This document shows, piece by piece, positions 43,214 through 54,676 of a DNA stretch of 64,000 bases. Both the position numbers and the translations under genes were made by a program. The first letter of the stretch is position 1. Every line of letters starts with the position of its first letter. The DNA comes from Neoscytalidium dimidiatum (lineage: Eukaryota > Ascomycota > Dothideomycetes > Botryosphaeriales > Botryosphaeriaceae): positions 868,001 through 932,000 of the forward strand of contig CM074702.1 of NCBI GenBank assembly GCA_037367355.1, given 5' to 3'. Under the pieces are notes generated by a model. The model worked only from the letters and a program-made list of their open reading frames with translations, made no database searches and was not told the origin of the DNA.

Positions 43214-43835
43214 CTATCGTCCGGCTGGCTTCGACCCTCCATACATGAGGCCATGGACATAAGCGCCACCGAGAAGCATTCCCGGGGCATCCTCTCCTTT
43301 GTCGAATCGAACAACGAAACACTGAGCCGCTCCGTAGAAGATACAGACTCTGTCACCTGGTTGAATTCCTGCCGAACCCACGCCGACATATCCATCTTCG
43401 GTGCTGAAAAATTTCCGCCCTCCGCATGCCAGCAGCAAAGACCCTCCATATTTCATATCTCCCTGGGTAATCTGCTCGTTTACATAACTGCATGTCTGCT
43501 TGAATGCCACAGCCCTCAGATAGTCAACTCACTGGTAGAAGAAGTGAACTTCATCGGATGTGCAAGGCGCGCTAACAGCCTCATCGGCAACAAGTGTTCG
43601 CCAGAAGGCATCTGGGGTCACCCCCGGTGAGTCGCGGATACACCCTGTACGTATTCTCCGGCAGTCCTCAAGCCAAGACAGTCCTTTCTCCCCGTCAAAT
43701 TGCGGAAACTTTCACGTAAACCGAAGCTTGTTTAACAGTTTCGAAGATAGCACTGCCTCTGAAAATCAAACCTGGAAACGCGGTCTTGCCTTCCTCAGAC
43801 CAGGTAGTTATATCAGATACTGCTGATCCCTGCCT
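43214..43835 (-). pseudogene. C-terminal relic of a HET-domain (heterokaryon incompatibility) gene
   Basis: Read on the minus strand, the block 43487-43214 encodes CGGRKFFSTEDGYVGVG, then PGDRVCIFYGA and YVHGLMYG, the pattern seen at the C-terminus of many fungal HET-domain proteins (a Gly-rich entry/secretion-like beta segment with YVHGLM). A 45-nt intron (43488-43532, GTGAGT...TGCAG) links it to an upstream block with GLSWLEDCRRI and PDAFWRTLVADEAVS, another typical HET-protein piece. Further upstream, GLIFRGSAIFETVKQAS fits the preceding beta region but lies in a different frame: a shift is needed near 43708-43713, and a stop occurs at about 43836-43838. The N-terminal HET domain itself was not found up to 44967. 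I therefore call it a decayed, 5'-truncated gene. HET proteins trigger non-self recognition and cell death in filamentous ascomycetes. Confidence 0.6.
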
Positions 43836-44967
43836 TCATGTCCAAGACATCATGTGACTAAGCCCATAACTCGACTTTAAGAGAGGCGGCGCCTGAGGGC
43901 TAAAGTGCGCAACCCCAGGATGACTACGAGCATTTAGATCTCAATAGCTGCAACGGTCATGACGAGGATCAAGAAATATTTGCGCTTCAAGTATCGGACA
44001 TCGTTTGTTAACGCGCCTAGCGCTGCGTAATATCGTCTCAAAAATTCCATAATCCCCACCGTAATCCATGTTGGTAGTAGAGGCTTCAGTCAAGTGGTCT
44101 GGATCTCTTTGTACGTACAATTTCTGAAGCGAGCTATTGAAGCTGACCCGAGTTTTTGATATTATTATGTTTGTAGATAATGTTCCCTAGTAGATAATGT
44201 TTCTACAGCTGATGGATATCAAGGGAGATGGCAAGCCTGGTACTGTACCCAGTAGCTGCCAACCATCGCGGACAGCGCACAATGGGATTACCACACTCAC
44301 AACTCTTCCTAATTATGAGCCAGCGGTTACCATCTCTAGTGCAGACTCTCATCGAGAGACCTGTTCAATCTGCATACATGTAGCAATGTCGCTCATTAGC
44401 CCTGCCGGCATTAATGGCCATGAAATCAGTGGCAACCAATGAATGCACCGATACACGTGGGAATCCATACACACACCCATTGATACACCTCCATATGACA
44501 TCCACCTTATCCTTTCTATCCCACAGGCTCTCTCGAGCACTCCTCCCCTTTCCATCGAGTGTCGACACCAAGTTATGAACACGTGAGAAAGAAGTCTCGC
44601 AAAAATGAATCAAACCCATACTTTTGTTCTCTCCCTACCCATCTGCCCAAGGGGGAAAAGAGCATTACTTTCTTGCAAGTACGCTCGCTCAGCAAAGAAG
44701 CAAGAGCTGAGAAAACGAAAAACGCCGCCAGCATTCCTAGGATGCTCAAAGAGGAGATGACGAACATCGACTACAGTGCTGTAACCCCGTACCGCCTCGC
44801 GCCTATGACCGCTACCGAAGAAAAACGAGTAAGAATTTGTCTTCGCTTGAATGTCTCCGCACTGAAGAAAAGAGAAATGCATGAAGATGAAAAAAAAAAA
44901 AACAGCGGAGGAATTAAAACGCTCCAGCAAAATTATCCGGCCCATGGCCACTCCTTCATCACACAAG
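43836..44967. other. Non-coding region between HET relic and MLP1
   Basis: About 1.1 kb, AT-richer than the genes, with no recognisable coding sequence. Possibly it is the decayed 5' part of the HET gene plus the MLP1 3' UTR. Confidence 0.45.
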
Positions 44968-47900
44968 TTAGTTTCCGGCATTACCACCACCCCTTGCCCT
45001 CTTTGGGCCACCGTCCTGCCCACCAGTGTCGGCACCGTCTTCCCTCGGGCGCTTGCCAGGCACAAACTGCTTAGCCGCAGCATTCATGCCCCTGCCCGCA
45101 CCAGGTCCGCCTCCCTCCTGTCCTCCTTGTTGCTGACCAGCCTGGCCACCACCTCGTCCCCGGCCTTGTCCACCTCCACGCCTGGGCAGATTGCTCTGAG
45201 CGGGTCCTTGTTGACCTTGTTGAGCACCCGCTTGTCCACCGCCGCGACCTGGCCGAGGAATACCACCACCACGCGGAATGCCGGTACCACCCTGGCCCAT
45301 GAGACCGCGGAGGGCGCCTGGGCCAGTGCCAACGCCAGGCTGTCCCTGCTGAGGTCCTGGTCGGTTTTGCAGGACATTGTTCTGCGGGTTGGGAATACCA
45401 GCTTGCTGGGGTTGGGGTATCTGTGCCGGAGGCTGGAACTGTACTTGACCGCCTTGAATTTGTTGTTGCTGGAAGGGAGAGTTCGGGCGGAACTGGTTGT
45501 TCTGGCTCATGGCACTCCCTGGGCGGGGAATACCGGTGTTGTTCTGAGCGAAAGGGTTCATTGGCGGCTGGCCTTGCTGAGCCTGGAACTGGTTCACCGG
45601 CACCTGAGGACGAAGAATCTGCTGCTGTTGTGTAGCAGGTTGACCAAAACCAGCAGGCTGAGAGGACTGTTGCTGCACCTGTTGCGGAGCAACCTGTGCG
45701 TTGGGAGTATGCGCTTGAGCCTGAGGCTGCGGTTGCTGTGCAGGTGCGGGAGCTGCTGGCGCTGCGGGAGCAGGTTTGGCGTCTTTGGCTACCGCCCAAA
45801 CCTCACCGACGGGACGCTCAGGCGTCTCTTCGGCAGCTTTCTGGACGACCTCGATCTTCGCAGTTGCGTTACGCTCACGATTCTGAGCCATGTTCAGCTT
45901 CAGTGAAACACGCTTCTCAGCCATTGCGATAGCGTTGTCCGCTTTCTTCTGCAACTCTTCGGCTTCCTTCTGATGCTTTTCATTAAGCTCTTTGGTCTTC
46001 GCCTCAAGCTCAGCAGTAAGCTTTGTCCTGACGTTCCGCGTAATGATGGTCTTAATGGTGTTGTTGTTGTTTACCAAGTCTTTAACCTCCTGATCGGTGA
46101 GAGTGCCGAACTTCGACGTCTCGGACTTGACTACGGGGGAAGCAGGCGTGGCTTCTGTATTGGCGTTGTCAGCTCCTTCTGATGTAGCCGGTGCAACCTG
46201 CTCCGCTGGTGCTCCGGTCTTGACGCGCTCGAGCTCTTGCTGGTGCTCGGTTTTGATGCGTAGGATTTCTGCTTCATGCTCCGTTTTCAGCTGTTCCATA
46301 GCTTGCTGGTGCTCCTCCTTGAGTTTTTGGATCGCCTCTTCGTTCTCTTGTCTTAGTGCTGCCTTGCCTTCCGTAAGTTTCTTCGTCAAAGCAGCTTTCA
46401 TTTGGTCTGCGCGCTGCTGGAATTTGTTCTGTGCCGCCTGAGCCCTCTCATCCGCCTCGGCCTTGATCTTCGCAATCTGCTCGGCCATTTGATCAGCAGA
46501 AACAAAACCTTCGGTGCTGTCCCCGGTCGATGCTACAGCGTTCGACGCAGCGTTGGCACGAAGAGCTTCCACCTCTTTCTGAGCATCAGCGAGCTCGGAT
46601 TTAAGTTTCTCCAGACTCTCCAGCGTGTCAGCATCCGCAGTCGGAGGTTGAACAGCTTCAGCACTCTCTGTCACTTCAGCCCCAGTGGAGACGGGAGCGG
46701 GCGCAGTCTCTGCTGGCGCCGTCTGAGTAGCTGTAGAATCTTTCAGCTGGGCCAACTCAGAGTTGGCACTGTCCAGACGTTGTTGAAGGTCGGAGACTTG
46801 AGACTCCAGTTCCTGGACTCTCTTTTGCAGCTCTCCGATCTGGCCCTGAAGCTCGGCTGCTCTGGCAGATTCCTCAGCAGCCTTCTTCTCAGCCGCCTGG
46901 GCGCGAGCCTCCAAGAGTGCGTTTTCAGGGCTAGGAATTCCGGATTCCTGGCCCTCCTGAGCCTCCCCTTCCTCTGAAGCATCCTGCATCTGGGTATCAG
47001 GTTGTGGAAGCTTAGAGTTTGCAAGCGCTTCTTCGTGAGCTGCTTTAATCTTTTCCAGCTCCTCTTTCACGGCTGCCAACTCCTGTTCCAGCTGCTCCTG
47101 TGCCTGCTTGGCGGCTTCCTTCTCTTGATTAGCCTCCTTTATCTTGCCCGAGAGTTCGCGCGAACGGCCCTTGAATTGCTCGATAAGCTTTTCACGGCGC
47201 TCATTGTGATAGGCGTCCCTTTGCTCGGTTGTAATTTGAGCCTGTTCAGCCCTGGCCTTCGTGAGAGTTTCTTCGAAGCCGTCAATCTGCGCCTGTAGAG
47301 GAGCCTTTTCAGACTGGAGCTGGTCGCGCTCGGCTTCCAGGGTAGTGATTTTGTTCTTGAGTTCAGCGAGCTCCTCGGGATCCACACGATCATACTTCTG
47401 CAGAATGTTCTGCGTCCGCTGCTGCCATCGATCGCGGTCTTCCTTGAGCTGTTGAAGTTCACCCGACTTGGTCTCAATTTGGTTTTCGAGCTCCCGAACG
47501 GAAGCTTCCAAAGGCTCAATCTTGGCTTTGAGGTCATCGACCTCTTTAGCCTTTTCTACAAGCTGTGCTTGAGCTTGACGAGCCTCGTTGCGTAGGGTGA
47601 CACTGCTCTCACGGAAGAGATTAAGTTCATTAATCGTCTCGATAAGCTTGGCATGGGTGACATTGCTCTGCTGGTTCTCGATCTGGTTCTGGCGCTCCTC
47701 ATTGAGTTTCTCGCGTGTCTCGTCAAGTTGGCTTTGGACATGTTCAAGCTGTTGTCTGTAGCGGTTCGACTCTTGGATGGACAGTTCGTGCTGGACCTCG
47801 ACGATCTCCTTCTCACGGCGCAGGTAGCGAATGACCTCCTGCAGATTCTCGGTTTCGGGTGGAGGAGTAGAGCCAGGCTCGGCGTGTTCTGCACCGAGAG

Positions 47901-50900
47901 AAGCACGGCTTTGCTTGAGGGCCGAAATCTGCGAGCTGACGGCCTCGAGTTGCTGGTGAAGCCTCCTGTTCTGGTCGTTGACTTCGTCCCGGCGAATTTT
48001 TAGGTCAGAAATCTCTCGCTCATAGCGGGTGCGAGTCTCGTTCCAACTGTCCTCGCTCGATTCCAAAGCTGCCTTGGCGGCCTGTGCCTCCGCCTTGATC
48101 TCTGCAACTTCCGTCTTTAGCTGGTTGTATTCCGTGCGGACTTGCTGGAGATTCTTTGCGGCCTCAGCGTGCTTGACAAGCTCGGTTTCATAGCTCTGCT
48201 GCGCTTGTTGAGCAATTGCAGCTTGAGCCTTGAGGTCTTCTTGACAAAGTTTGGCGGTCTCCTGGTAACGCTCACTCTCATCTTTAAGGCGAGTGACCTC
48301 GGATTCCAGAATGGCCTTCTGCTCGTTAAACCTGGCCAAATCCTCCTCGTGTCCGGTTCGCAGGTTCGAAAGTTCAGTGTTTGTCGTAGCGAGTTCCGTG
48401 GATATCTCCTCAACTCGTTGCTCAAGATCCCGTATCTTAGCGTCTTTCTCGGCAACAATACCGTCCATCTCCTCACGGTACTGGTCATGAGTCTCATTGA
48501 TGCTCTGGAGCTCTTCTTCGGAAGCCTGCGCGATGGCCTTGTACTGCTCGACATGTGTTTTAGCAGCCTCAAGTTCGCTGCGAGCAATTTCGAGGTCACG
48601 CTTAAGATCTGCAACTTCGATGGCCAACTCCTGTTCGCGGCTGAGGTCGCTCGATTCAGCTTCGCCGTTTTGAGCGACGCTCTCCCGGCGAGGCGTAGGC
48701 CGAGGCGCCAGGGCAACTGCCTTTTCCTCAGCATTACGGAGCTCAATGCGGAGTTCATCTACTCTGGCCTGGAGCTGATCGCGCTGAGTCTTAGCAGCAA
48801 CCAATTCTTCCCTAGTATTGCCCAAGCTCCTCACGAGGTCGTCGATCCTCGTCCGGTTCTGCTCCGATTCGTATTCGCGGCGAAGGGTAGCACGTTTGCC
48901 CTCCTCAACCTCATCGTCCAGTTTCCTCTTTGTAGACTGCAGTTCAGACTCTAGAGCCTCGATGCGAGTCTGAAGGCGGCGTCGATTTTCTGATTCCGCA
49001 AGCTCCCGTTCGTTTTGTAGGTTCTGGAGGTCTGCAATCATCTTATTGAGGCGTGTCCGCTCGTCGTTGAGAGCACGGTTGTCTTCGGTCAAACGAGTCT
49101 CGATGTTCCTCCAAAGTTCCTTCTCCGCCTTCAGGTTGGCAGCTTCGTGACGCAAGCCGTCCGCCTGAGCCTTCGCCTCATAAAGCTCCTCTGCCACTTG
49201 GGCGGTTTTGAGGTCTTGCTTCGCAGATGTTTCCGCAAGGGCCTGGCTACGTTTCTGCAGCTCCGCGTTCTCATTCCGCAACTGGTTAAAGTTGGCCTGT
49301 AGAAGTTCGTACCTCTCATGCGCAAGGGTCAGTTGAGAGCTGGTGCGGTTGATCTGCATCTGAAGGTCACTCTTCTCCTTGGCCAATCGGTCAGCCTGTT
49401 CCTTGAGCATAGCATGATCGGTCGTAGACTCTTTCCGGAAAGCGTCAAAATGGCTCTGTAATTCCTTGAGGAGTTTCGCGTAGTCGGCAAGATCCTTCGC
49501 ATGCGGAGAGGTGCCGGGACCAACGCTCTGTGAGAAGCCACCTGGAGGCGGCGTCGATGGTCCCACAGACTGCCCAAACATTGACGCCAGATCAGAACCA
49601 GGGGGGATCTGACCGCGGTGCGTGAGCATACGACGGAACATGTCTCTTTCACGCTGATAGCTCTCAGTGACTGTGTTCAAAGACTTCAGCTCGTCTTCAT
49701 AACGAGCGGCCTTCCTGCGCAGTTCTTCCAGCTCTTCTCGGTCCTTCGCAGCCTGGTCCTTCTTTGCTCTCGCCTCTTCACCTTCCATCTGCTCACCGAG
49801 TTCTCGAGTGACCCGAAGAAGCTTGCTGTTCTGTTCTTGCAGCTCTTCAATGTTACGGAAGATGACAAGGCGTTGGCTGATAAATCGGCTCGTATCAGTG
49901 ACACCGTCTTCAACTTCGATCTCACCGCGAACAATCTTCTCGAATTCGGCTTGGTCGGCGGCACTCAACGCCTCGAGACCTTGATCGCGAACAGTAACTT
50001 CGAAGAGGAGGGCTTTAACTTGGTTGCTTAGATCTTGAAGCTGCTGTCGCAGAACGTCGCCTTCCCGCTGGAGTCCTTCAACTTGACCGGACCACTTTCT
50101 GGCCTCCTTTTTAGCCGCGTCCCGGTCCCTGTTAGCCTCCTCAAGCAGCTCAGAAATTTCCAGGACATTATTCTCCAATTTTTGGTGACCGGCCCGCAAC
50201 TCTTCAATTTCGGGCTGCTTGGCTTCCAAGTCCTGAATCATTTCGTCGATTGTGCTGCTCAACTTGGCGTTACGGCGGCGCTCTGCATCCAGCTCGGACT
50301 TGATCTGAGCGTGCTCAGCATAGAGCTGAGTGAAGGTAAGGCCGGCCTTGGCGCGCGAAGGTGAACCATAGCCCGGAGTACCGAATGTAGGAGATCCGGA
50401 ACGTCCTGGAGTAGCGGCACCTCCGAGTCCATTAACAGGGCGTCTGGGAGTTCCGGTAATTGCAACTCCGCCTTGTGGACGTGATGCCAGGTCCGATTCC
50501 AACTTCTCCACCTGAATTTCCAGCTCTTCAATCTTGCGCAACGCCATTTCTTTCTCTGACCGCTCCGTCTCAACTTCAGCTTGCATCTGGCCCAGTTCCT
50601 CTGCAGCATCTTCCTTCACCTTATCCAACAAGCCCTGAACCTCCTGGAGACGTGCTCGTGCGGTATCTGCGCTTTGTTTCTGGAGATCTGCTAGGCGGCG
50701 TGAACTATCGAGCTCCACGCGGAATGACTCTTCCGCTTTTGCGGCTGCTTCCTGGAGTTGCTGGATCTTCAACAGAGAGTCCTCGGCCTTCTGATTCACC
50801 TCGTCGATGCGACTGCGTAGCGTGACCTCGGTGCGGCGCATTGACTCGATGGTTTCGTTGGCATCATCGTACATACGCTGCAATTCAGAAATCTTGGCAC

Positions 50901-51639
50901 TCTTCTCCTTACGATATTTCGAGTATTCGGCATTCTTTGTCTGCAGTTCTGACTCGTACCATTCGTTGTTCTTCTTCAGCAAATCAATCTCCTGCTGCAG
51001 AGCCTGTTGACGGAACTTGGTAGTCGTAGCCGCATTTTGCGCTGCTTGATTCTTATCCTCAAGTTCTGATATCTCGCGACGAAGAGCCACAATCTTCTGG
51101 TGCTGAGTCGAGAGCTCTTCAGCAAGCTTATCGTGGGCCGTGGTTTTTGCCTCCAGTAAAGCAACGGTCTCGCGATTTGAAGCCTCCAAAGTGCTGACGC
51201 GCGTCCGGAGAATTTCCGTTTCCGAAGAGGACGTAGTAGAGGATGATTTCAGGTTCTGAAGCTCAGATTCAAGTGACGCGCGCGCGTTCTCTAAAATGCG
51301 ATCGCGTCAGTCACGGTGTAAAGAAGCTGCCTGTAACAAACACATACCTTCCTCACTCAGCTTCCTGCGTACCTCCTCCAACTCCTTCAAGTTCTTATCC
51401 ACCGATGCTTTGAGAGCTTTTGCGCGGGTTTCACCCGTCCTGACGGCATTTTCAAGCTCGACATCGGAACGAAGCTTCTCAGCCTTCACCTCATCGAACT
51501 CGCGGGCCTTAACCTCAATCTTGCTCAAGAGTTGCTGCACAAGCTCGACGGTTGGAGCCTCGAGTAGCGCCTGTAGGGTGGGCTCCGGGACGGAGTACGC
51601 CGCGGCGATGTAGGCCGTGTCGATGGCCGCCGTCGCCAT
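44968..51639 (-). CDS. MLP1: Nuclear-basket nucleoporin Tpr/Mlp1-like
   Basis: Giant coiled-coil protein of the nuclear pore basket, involved in mRNA quality control, spindle-checkpoint anchoring and chromatin organisation. Two exons on the minus strand, 51639-51348 and 51290-44968, with a 57-nt intron (GTATGT...TTTAG) joining RRKLSEE to ENARASLESELQ. The product is 2204 aa. The N-terminus MATAAIDTAYIAAAYSVPEP leads into about 1600 residues of nearly continuous heptad coiled coil (Glu/Lys/Gln/Leu-rich), broken near residue 360 by a Gly/Pro/Ser segment (RRPVNGLGGAATPGRSGS). The Mlp1/Tpr-type central block lies around 1000-1200. The C-terminal 450 residues turn to Gln/Pro/Gly-rich disorder with RGG/GRGRGG repeats and basic nuclear-signal-like KRPRED and PKRARGG. 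The C-terminal part is longer and more RGG-rich than in yeast. It is divergent from TFIIE beta. Confidence 0.93.
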
Positions 51640-52299
51640 GGCTAAAGAGTGTTGTGTTTCGCAAGCTCCGTCAGCGCATAATAGGAGAAAAGGACGACTG
51701 TGACCGAAAGGTGGGAAAGAAATGGAGAGCAAAGAGCGGCGTGAAAGGCGTAATCCACAATGGGAGTCGTGGAGGTATACGCGCGGGGAGGCGGGTGATG
51801 TTTCTTTGACCGTGACGGAGGCGCGGCGGCGTGAACGTCAATGAGCTGCGTCGCGCTAGCACTTGGTCTTGGCGCCGTAGGTGATATTGCCGAATTTCTG
51901 CCGAAGGCAGCTGCAGAGCCGCTGGCGGCCAGCGGCGTCATTCAACGAAACTGCCAGTTTCAACTCCGACCTCTATTTCTGCTGTCGATCTCCTTTACCT
52001 CTGCACTTTCCTCACTCCTTCATGGACCGGTAAGTATCTGCTGTCCTTCTGTCTCACTTCTTCCTCTTCCTCATTATCATCATCATCACTAACATCGCTC
52101 ACATTGGGTTCTTCAGTCATCTCAATCTCACGCTCGAGCCTTTCAAAGTGCAGCTTGACTTATCCAGCTCGACTAGAAGCACCATCCAGTTTGTCACCAT
52201 CACCACTTGTCTTACGGTTGCTATTTCCGTCGGCGCTTCTTGCATCAGCGCAGTCTACTACGCCAGAATCCGCTCAAGAGCACCGCTGCCACGTCCATC
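51640..52299. promoter_or_regulatory. Divergent promoter MLP1 / TFA2 with a 5' leader intron
   Basis: 660 bp between start codons. Sequence 52030-52116 has all marks of an 87-nt intron: GTAAGT donor, CACTAAC branch at about 52087 and TTCTTCAG acceptor. It lies in the TFIIE beta leader. It begins 5 nt after an ATG-GAC, creating the upstream reading frame described separately. Confidence 0.6.
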
Positions 52300-52366
52300 A
52301 TGTCTTTTCTTAAGCCGTCCAGCGCCTCGGCGCCTTCTCCTACGCCGTCAAACTCTTCGCAGATGA
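52022..52366 (+). other. Candidate spliced upstream ORF with membrane-like segment
   Basis: ATG at 52022, two codons, intron 52030-52116, then an open frame to TGA at 52364-52366. The peptide of about 85 aa has a hydrophobic, uncharged stretch (FVTITTCLTVAISVGASCIS) followed by basic residues. It overlaps the TFIIE beta start by 67 nt in another frame. It may be a uORF that damps TFIIE beta translation, or chance. Confidence 0.3.
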
Positions 52367-53130
52367 ACAAGAAACGTCCACGACCTGCACCCAACACTCC
52401 AGTCTACTCACAGCCCGAGCGGACTGGATCTGGCCAGGAAACTATGACGCGTGTCACCTACGCTATCGAGTACTTGAAGGAGAAGGACAAGCCTATGCCT
52501 TTCGGCGATATCTTCGACCACTTGTCCATCCAAGTTTCTGACGGCCCTGCTTCTAGGCCCAGACCTGCTGCCAAGGGCGGCTCTGAGTGGAAGCTCTTAA
52601 CCCAGATATTGCGTACTCATACAAAGGTTGATTTCGACCCCACCGGCTTCAATGGCCAGGGCTCCTTTCGCTATAGGCCCCCTCACAACGTTCGCTCAGC
52701 GGAGGAATTAAAGGCTCTTCTGCAGCGCCAGACGAGCTCGGTCGGCATCAAGGTCCAAGATCTGAAGGATGGCTGGTCTGGCGCTGTTGATGCCGTCAAC
52801 GAGTTGGAGAAGAAAGGAGAGATTCTGGTTACACGCCACCAAAAGACAGGCCAGCCGCTACTGGTCTGGCAGAACGATCCGTCACTGTGCCACCCGATCG
52901 ACCCAGAGTTTCGCGACATGTTCCTCAGCATCCCGTTGCCTGCCAATCCCGACGAGATGCGCTCAAGACTCGAGGCGGCGGGTCTTAAGCCAGTGAGTGC
53001 CCCGAAGGAGGTGAAGAACACGAACAACCAGCCTGCAAAGAAGAAGAAGAAGGCGCCCAGGAAGGGAATGAAGACATCGAACACCCACATGTTGAATGTC
53101 TTCAGGGACTATTCCGACAGGAAGAAATAG
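52300..53130 (+). CDS. TFA2: Transcription initiation factor IIE, beta subunit
   Basis: Subunit of TFIIE, which recruits and regulates TFIIH at RNA polymerase II promoters. 276 aa from the ATG at 52300 (MSFLKPSSASAPSPTPSNSS); the frame is open to 52207, but the upstream residues look like leader. The disordered N-terminus (1-50) is followed by a winged-helix core: RVTYAIEYLKEKDKPMPFGD, then EWKLLTQILRTHTKVDFDPT and GSFRYRPPHNVRSAEELKAL, the TFIIE-beta central domain. The second winged helix contains VQDLKDGWSGAVDAVNELEK and GEILVTRHQKTGQPLLVW. The C-terminus is a basic region (KKKKKAPRKG) that contacts single-stranded DNA or TFIIB in other eukaryotes. No introns lie within the coding part; a leader intron is predicted at 52030-52116. 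Confidence 0.93.
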   Translation: MSFLKPSSASAPSPTPSNSSQMNKKRPRPAPNTPVYSQPERTGSGQETMTRVTYAIEYLKEKDKPMPFGDIFDHLSIQVSDGPASRPRPAAKGGSEWKLLTQILRTHTKVDFDPTGFNGQGSFRYRPPHNVRSAEELKALLQRQTSSVGIKVQDLKDGWSGAVDAVNELEKKGEILVTRHQKTGQPLLVWQNDPSLCHPIDPEFRDMFLSIPLPANPDEMRSRLEAAGLKPVSAPKEVKNTNNQPAKKKKKAPRKGMKTSNTHMLNVFRDYSDRKK

Positions 53131-53543
53131 GCGAACTCAAGACTGGCGCAAGCCTTCTGGTTTATGTATGCATGATCGGTCATGGTCGGACAATGGAGTT
53201 TGGTTGGGACCTGCCTTGCAAATGGCGTTCACTTGGGAAGGGATTACGGGGCAAGGCTCGACACGGGAATTATTGCACGACAATGCACTAGTCTAAGCTT
53301 TCATCATGATTAATAGAATATTGAAGCAGTCATCCGACTGCAAACGTTGATTTTGCTAGCTCGCCATGTGTCCAATTTTGAAGCAGTCGTCCAGACCCAA
53401 ATGTCACACGCTTCAACGAGTATTTCCGTCCGGACGACTGCTTCAACCGCCTATGTCGTAATCGCTGGAATCGTGACTAACGATTGGTGGTTACAAGCAT
53501 GTCTTGCAAGGCATTGCAATTGTGAATGAAGTCTCGCATTGGA
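53131..53543. other. Convergent intergenic region carrying a repeat structure
   Basis: About 410 bp between TFIIE beta and the allantoinase-like gene. It contains three copies of the TTGAAGCAGTCRTCC word, annotated separately, and otherwise AT-rich 3' UTR-like sequence. Confidence 0.6.
53321..53446. repeat. Inverted and direct 19-bp repeat
   Basis: Two forward copies, 53321-53339 and 53378-53396, and one reverse-complement copy, 53428-53446. The last two differ at one position (TTGAAGCAGTCGTCC A/G GAC) and could form a stem with a 31-nt loop. The first copy keeps TTGAAGCAGTCATCC. The reverse copy includes a 13-bp word found again at 61858-61870. It may be terminal repeats of a miniature element. 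Confidence 0.8.
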
Positions 53544-54676
53544 TTATGCCAACTGACCCTTCTTGTACGGGAACTTCTCTCTAAAATGCTCAGCAATCTG
53601 CGTCCTCGTCGCCACCCACACGTCTTCTTTCTGACTGATATACTCTACGAATTTCTTCAGCGCCGCAAAGCGCGCAGGCTTTCCGATGCACCTACAGTGC
53701 AGCCCAATCGTCATCATCTTCGGCATACCCTCACAACCTTCTTCATAGAGCACGTCAAAGGCGCCCTTCACATGGTCGTAAAAGTCCATCGGTGCACCAA
53801 AGCCGGTCGGCACGTTGAATTTGTAGTCGTTGCAGTCATAGGAGTAAGGCACCATCAGCATTCCCTGCGGATTGGGGTCGTCCTTTTCGGCGGGAACGTC
53901 TACCCAGTAGGGCACGTCATCTGCGTAGCTGTCGGACTGCCACAGCAGCGGGAGGCCCATCTCCTTGTAGACGTCCCAGACCAGAGCGTGCGAGCGGGGC
54001 GACAAGCGTCCATAGTACCAGCCCTTGGGCGCTTCGCCGGTTATGCGCTGAATAGTCTCGATACCTTTCTTAATCATCGCCTTTTCCTCTTCGGGAGGCA
54101 TGTCATGGTAATCAATCCAGCTGACGCAGTCAATAGTTGGTTCTCCCATTGTACGTTATTGTGATGCTGTCGGGGCTTACCGGTATGCATGCGAGGCCAC
54201 GTCGTGTCCGTTTTGCACGCTGGACAATGCCACCGCTGGGTTCTTTTCGATCGCCTGCCCCACGGCGTACAACGTGTACTTGTAGCCGTATTTGTTGAAC
54301 AGCCGGAACAACCTCCACACTCCTGCTCTCGAGCCGTAGTTGCTGGAACAATTAGCATTACGTAATGGATGCCTTTGAAGACGTGTACGCACTATTCGCT
54401 CTCGATGTTGACCGCCCGCTCTTGGATCTTGGGGGTGCCTCCAGGAGCTTCCCACAAATGCGTCTCGGAATGGATGTCGCCATTCAACACTGTGTGCTCA
54501 GCACCCTCCTCGTAGTTGATGACAAACGATACTGCGATCTTGGCACCATTGGGCCATTGCGGGTTGAACGACTTCTCGCCATAACCAATCAGATCTCGAG
54601 GGAAGTCATAATGGTCGTCCCACTTGAAAGGAGCGACTTTAGTAGGGTCTTGTGCGAAGCTGTAAGGGGTCGACAT
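53544..54676 (-). CDS. PuuE-type allantoinase-like polysaccharide-deacetylase-fold protein
   Basis: Three exons on the minus strand, 54676-54393, 54342-54181 and 54120-53544, with introns of 50 and 60 nt (GTGCGT...CCAG; GTAAGC...GTCAG). The product is 340 aa. There is no signal peptide, so it is cytosolic, unlike secreted chitin deacetylases. It has the full pattern of PuuE, the allantoinase analogue recruited from polysaccharide deacetylases: YDFPRDLIGYG, VSFVINYEEGAEHTVLNGD, ESEYNYGSRAGVWRLFRLF, GHDVASHAYRWIDYHDMP (His141, His146), GWYYGRLSPRS, DSYADDVPYWVD, and KMMTIGLHCRCIGKPAR near the C-terminus. The expected reaction is ring opening of allantoin or a related cyclic ureide; the exact substrate is inferred. 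The gene is divergent from an amidase across a promoter with four GATA-type sites, which supports a nitrogen-scavenging role. Confidence 0.88.
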
